Below the pieces are notes generated by a model. It had not been told where the DNA came from and searched no databases. It saw only the letters and a list, made by a program, of their open reading frames with translations. Shown one piece after another: positions 9,336 to 11,835 of a stretch of 11,835 nucleotides of DNA. The position numbers and the translations under genes are program-made. Positions within the stretch are counted from its first letter, which is position 1, and each line of letters begins with the position of its first letter. Origin of the DNA: Pseudomonadota bacterium (lineage in GTDB: Bacteria > Pseudomonadota > Alphaproteobacteria > Azospirillales > Azospirillaceae); assembly GCA_023423695.1 (NCBI GenBank), contig JAFAFA010000009.1:1-11835 (forward strand), in the 5' to 3' direction.

Positions 9336-10799
9336 TCAGCCCTGCGCCTTCAAAGCCTTCAGCACGCCGGGAAGCGCCCCCGGCAGATCGTCGGAGATCA
9401 GGCCGGGACCGAGCGCCCTACCCGCCTCGCCATGCAGCCAGACGGCGGTGCAGGCCGCCTCGAACCCGTCCATCCCCTGCGCCAGCAGGCCCAGCACGAT
9501 GCCGGCCAGCACGTCGCCGGTTCCGGCGGTCGCCAGATCGGGCGGCGCGTTGACGTTGACCACGGCGCGGCCGTCGGGCGCTGCGACCACGGTGTCGGCC
9601 CCCTTCAGCACCACCACGGTACCGGACCGGGCGGCGGCGGCGCGCACCCGCGACAGCTTGTCGCCGTCCATGCCGACGGAGTCGCCGAACAGCCGGGCGA
9701 ACTCCCCCTCATGCGGCGTCAGGACGCAGCGCTTGTCCAGCCGGTCGAGCAGCTCATCGGCCGATTCGGCGAAGCTGGTGAGCGCATCGGCGTCGAGCAC
9801 GCAGGCCTTGCGGGCATCCAGCGCGGCCATCACCGCCTCGCGCGTCTGTGCGCCCCTGCCCGCTCCCGGCCCGATCAGCACCGCGTTCTTCCGCTGGTCC
9901 TGCAGCAGGCGGGCGAAGGCGCCGTCCTCCTCCAGCGGATCGACGATCACGCTGGCGCAGCCGGCGGCATAAATGGGGAAGGCCTCCCGCGGGCAGGCGA
10001 TGGTGACCAGCCCGGCCCCGGCCCGCAGTGCCGCGACCGAGGCAAGCCGCGCCGCCCCGGTCATCCGCGCGCCGCCGAGAACCACGGCGTGGCCGCGCCC
10101 ATACTTGTGGCCGTCCAGCGCCGGCCAGGGGAAGCGGTGGCGCCACAGCGACGGCTCGTTCACCGCAGTCTGCGGGGCGATGCCGTCCAGCACCCGCTCC
10201 GGAATGCCGATGTCGGCGACCACCACCTCGCCACACAGAGTTCGACCGGGCAACAGCACATGGCCGGGCTTGCGACGGAAGAAGGTGACAGTCAGTGCCG
10301 CCTGGGGAGCGGCGCCCAGCACCCGGCCGCTGTCGCCGTGCAGGCCGCTCGGCACGTCCACCGCCACCACCGTGCGCCCGTCCATCGCCTCGACGATGGC
10401 TCGGGCGTGGCCTTCGAGCGGCCGGGACAGGCCGGCGCCGAACAGCGCATCGATGACCAGGGGATTGCCTTTGAGGATGTAGGGATCGGCCGCCTCGATC
10501 GGACCGGGCCAGCGGTCTGCAGCCACCGCGGCGTCGCCGGTGAGTGCCGAGCGCGTGCCGAGCAGTGCCAGCCGCACCGGCCAGCCGGCCTCCAGCAGAA
10601 GCCGGGCAATGACGAAGCCGTCGCCGCCATTGTTGCCGGGACCGCAGAGCACGGCGGTCGGGTGCGGCGCCCAGCGTTCGCATACGGCGCGGACCACCGC
10701 GGCGCCGGCGGCCTCCATCAGGGCCGGGCCGGGCACCCCGGCGGCGATGGCCAACTGGTCGGCCCGATACATCTCCGCGACGGACAGAAGCTCATCCAT
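9336..10799 (-). CDS. nnr: Bifunctional NAD(P)HX epimerase/dehydratase
   Basis: Encodes a 487-residue two-domain repair enzyme. The N-terminal YjeF_N domain (about 1-205) epimerises damaged, hydrated NADH and NADPH; it shows GNNGGDG at 55-61 and the active-site Asp148 in VDVPSG. The C-terminal ribokinase-like domain (about 225-480) uses ADP to dehydrate the S-form back to NAD(P)H; it has HKYGRGHAVVLGG, LTPHEGEF (360-367) and the GTGD motif at 426-429 with catalytic Asp429. Both active sites look intact. I chose the ATG at 10799 because GGAG lies 6 bases upstream; an in-frame extension of 17 codons lacks such support. It follows tRNA-His on the same strand after about 175 bases with no strong terminator. 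An nnr gene beside a PII gene is an arrangement I recall from other alphaproteobacteria. Confidence 0.95.
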   Translation of the reverse strand: MDELLSVAEMYRADQLAIAAGVPGPALMEAAGAAVVRAVCERWAPHPTAVLCGPGNNGGDGFVIARLLLEAGWPVRLALLGTRSALTGDAAVAADRWPGPIEAADPYILKGNPLVIDALFGAGLSRPLEGHARAIVEAMDGRTVVAVDVPSGLHGDSGRVLGAAPQAALTVTFFRRKPGHVLLPGRTLCGEVVVADIGIPERVLDGIAPQTAVNEPSLWRHRFPWPALDGHKYGRGHAVVLGGARMTGAARLASVAALRAGAGLVTIACPREAFPIYAAGCASVIVDPLEEDGAFARLLQDQRKNAVLIGPGAGRGAQTREAVMAALDARKACVLDADALTSFAESADELLDRLDKRCVLTPHEGEFARLFGDSVGMDGDKLSRVRAAAARSGTVVVLKGADTVVAAPDGRAVVNVNAPPDLATAGTGDVLAGIVLGLLAQGMDGFEAACTAVWLHGEAGRALGPGLISDDLPGALPGVLKALKAQG

Positions 10800-10974
10800 C
10801 CCCCACTCCCCGGCGCTGCATTCGTTACGGGCGAACTCGCACGCCCCCACTCTACCCCTGGGCTGCGTCTTTGCCTGGAACGAACGATGCAGACAAGCAC
10901 AAACGCCCGCGAGACGGCCAGTGAGCCGTGCGGACGATAAGTAGACCAGATTTTAAGGGAAAGAAAAGGGAAGA

Positions 10975-11050
10975 TGGGGCGATGGATGGGACTCGAACCC
11001 ACGACCACTCGGACCACAACCGAGGGCTCTACCAACTGAGCTACCACCGC
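10975..11050 (-). tRNA. tRNA-His (GUG anticodon)
   Basis: On the minus strand the acceptor GCGGTGG pairs with CCATCGC (one G-U). The anticodon loop TTGTGGT, closed by CTCGG/CCGAG, gives anticodon GUG. The T loop is TTCGAGT. The discriminator is C and a G sits at position -1 (11051), the identity pair of bacterial tRNA-His, and CCA is encoded (10977-10975). A T/C-rich stretch follows the 3' end. Confidence 0.97.
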
Positions 11051-11081
11051 CGCCGTCAGCGTTTCCGCCGTCGGGAGCCGC

Positions 11082-11110
11082 GTTATCCTCCACCTCGGCT
11101 TTCCGGTCAA
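11082..11110 (-). promoter_or_regulatory. Sigma-70 promoter of tRNA-His
   Basis: On the minus strand TTGACC (11110-11105) and GATAAC (11087-11082) are separated by exactly 17 bases, close to the housekeeping consensus. Transcription would begin near 11075, about 25 bases before the tRNA 5' end. Confidence 0.75.
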
Positions 11111-11115
11111 GCGCC

Positions 11116-11136
11116 TTTTTCACGAAAAGTGAAAAA
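11116..11136. repeat. AT-rich perfect hairpin between divergent genes
   Basis: TTTTTCAC (11116-11123) and GTGAAAAA (11129-11136) pair over 8 bp around GAAAA. It lies just upstream of the tRNA-His -35 and stands out by its A/T content in a GC-rich region. It could be a protein-binding palindrome, an UP-like element for tRNA-His, or a weak terminator. It belongs to the 367-base gap 11052-11418, in which I see no gene. Confidence 0.5.
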
Positions 11137-11220
11137 ACTTCTTTCGGGGTCGGTGGGCACCCCTTTCGCCGGCAACTGCCGCCTTCGATGACGCGCAGGC
11201 AGAGGAGCGCTTGCGCCAAT

Positions 11221-11237
11221 TGCACAAATATTGTTCA
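11221..11237 (+). promoter_or_regulatory. NtrC-like enhancer site
   Basis: TGCACAAATATTGTTCA matches the dyad TGCAC-N7-GTGCA of NtrC sites at 9 of 10 core bases. Its centre lies about 130 bases upstream of the start site predicted from the sigma-54 promoter, a usual distance for an NtrC enhancer. Only one good site is seen; NtrC often uses two. Confidence 0.5.
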
Positions 11238-11332
11238 CTCCGCTGAATCCTTCGGCAGCACCCTGCCCCATCGGACGGCAATCGACCGTCTTATGACCAG
11301 CGTCGATGCTGCCGGATCGGATCGGCCGAATG

Positions 11333-11348
11333 TGGCACGCTCCATGCT
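11333..11348 (+). promoter_or_regulatory. Sigma-54 promoter of the PII gene
   Basis: TGGCACG followed by TGCT places GG at 11334-11335 and GC at 11346-11347, exactly the 12-base step needed for a -24/-12 promoter. Transcription would start near 11359, giving a leader of about 60 bases before the PII start codon. This predicts nitrogen-limitation control through RpoN. Confidence 0.75.
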
Positions 11349-11418
11349 TACCGTCATCGCTGTCGGCAGTGCCGTGGACGGTGCCTGCCGGCGTTGGCAC
11401 CTCGTACACGAGAGACCC

Positions 11419-11757
11419 ATGAAGAAGATCGAAGCCATCATCAAGCCGTTCAAACTCGACGAGGTGAAGGAAGCCCTTCACGAGGTCGGGATCAAGGGGA
11501 TCACCGTCACCGAAGCCAAGGGCTTCGGCCGCCAGAAGGGTCACACCGAGCTTTACCGCGGCGCCGAATACGTCGTCGACTTCCTGCCCAAGGTGAAGAT
11601 CGAGGCGGCCGTCTCCGACGACCTGGTCGAGCGCGTCATCGACGCCGTCGAGGGCGCGGCGCGCACCGGCAAGATCGGCGACGGAAAGATCTTCGTGTAC
11701 GACCTGGAGCAGGTCGTCCGCATCCGCACCGGCGAGACCGGCAAGGAAGCGCTCTGA
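11419..11757 (+). CDS. glnK: Nitrogen regulatory protein PII (GlnK/GlnB type)
   Basis: Encodes the 112-residue trimeric PII signal protein, which senses ATP/ADP and 2-oxoglutarate and regulates targets such as AmtB and nitrogen-control enzymes. The sequence begins MKKIEAIIKPFKLDEVKEAL. The T-loop carries Tyr51 in YRGAEYVVDF, the site uridylylated by GlnD under nitrogen limitation. GKIGDGKIF (84-92 region) is the second PII signature. The start at 11419 is fixed by family length; GAGAGA lies a few bases upstream. It is preceded by a sigma-54 promoter and NtrC-like site and followed after 30 bases by a gene that looks like amtB. That linkage is why I use glnK, although the N-terminal half looks as much like GlnB; paralogue identity cannot be settled from this sequence alone. 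Confidence 0.9.
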   Translation: MKKIEAIIKPFKLDEVKEALHEVGIKGITVTEAKGFGRQKGHTELYRGAEYVVDFLPKVKIEAAVSDDLVERVIDAVEGAARTGKIGDGKIFVYDLEQVVRIRTGETGKEAL

Positions 11758-11787
11758 AGCATTTCATATCCACGAAAGAGCACTGAC

Positions 11788-11835
11788 ATGAGGAAACTTC
11801 TCGCTTCCCTGGCCCTGGGCCTCGCGGTCCTCGCG
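11788..11835 (+). CDS. amtB: Start of a probable ammonium transporter (AmtB)
   Basis: Only 16 codons are inside the window: MRKLLASLALGLAVLA. This is the charged start and hydrophobic core of a signal peptide or first membrane segment. AAGAG lies 7 bases before the ATG. AmtB proteins of proteobacteria commonly start with a cleaved signal peptide, and PII genes are very often followed directly by amtB, so this is the best guess. The start is unlike glutamine synthetase (glnA), the other common gene after a PII gene. The identity rests on context; any exported protein could begin this way. Confidence 0.6.
   Translation, partial: MRKLLASLALGLAVLA

Noticed and set aside
7902..10940. 1012-codon plus-strand open frame across two minus-strand genes
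   Set aside because: It spans malonyl-CoA decarboxylase and nnr on the opposite strand, is rich in Arg, Gly, His and Gln, and has no recognisable domain; a GC artefact.
10928..11225. Short frames on both strands with DGTRTHDHSDH or GGGSSVGRALGCG
   Set aside because: Both are translations of tRNA-His and its flanks.
11394..11409. Second sigma-54-like TGGCAC near the PII start
   Set aside because: No GC occurs 12 bases after the GG, and it lies within the predicted leader too close to the start codon.
11188..11418. 77-codon N-terminal extension of PII
   Set aside because: PII proteins are about 112 residues, and the extension would cover the NtrC-like site and sigma-54 promoter.

Overview
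The window looks like chromosomal DNA from a high-GC alphaproteobacterium, most likely Azospirillum or a close Rhodospirillales relative. This rests on the tig-clpP-clpX-lon order, on Lon, ClpP and PII sequences of alphaproteobacterial type as I recall them, on the GC-rich third codon positions, and on the signature arrangement of a PII gene next to an nnr gene. I ran no database search, so the genus is inference.

Layout. Positions 1-250 hold an unresolved left edge and a terminator. Positions 312-7378 on the minus strand hold the protein quality-control cluster, read right to left: trigger factor (tig), ClpP peptidase, ClpX unfoldase and Lon protease. A plus-strand gene of unknown function (3018-3662) sits between clpX and lon and breaks the usual direct adjacency. 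It has a noticeably lower GC content in places and a Cys/His pattern that faintly recalls CNF/CheD-type deamidases. A possible 40-residue small ORF lies divergent to it, upstream of lon. Upstream of tig on the same strand is tRNA-Leu(UAG), then a stand-alone malonyl-CoA decarboxylase gene, then nnr (NAD(P)HX repair), then tRNA-His(GUG). At the right edge, on the plus strand, lies a nitrogen-control unit: a PII signal protein gene followed 30 bases later by the first 16 codons of a secreted or membrane protein, most likely the ammonium channel AmtB. Its upstream region carries a well-formed sigma-54 -24/-12 promoter and an NtrC-like site about 130 bases further up.

How the genes work together. 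Trigger factor meets nascent chains at the ribosome. ClpX unfolds tagged or damaged proteins into the ClpP chamber. Lon degrades misfolded proteins independently. PII with AmtB would couple ammonium uptake to cellular nitrogen and energy status under NtrC/sigma-54 control. Malonyl-CoA decarboxylase and Nnr are single metabolic enzymes: removal of malonyl-CoA and repair of damaged nicotinamide cofactors.

Most of the window is conserved housekeeping DNA. The only accessory-looking stretch is roughly 2830-3740. I see no CRISPR array, insertion sequence, phage gene or clear defence system.
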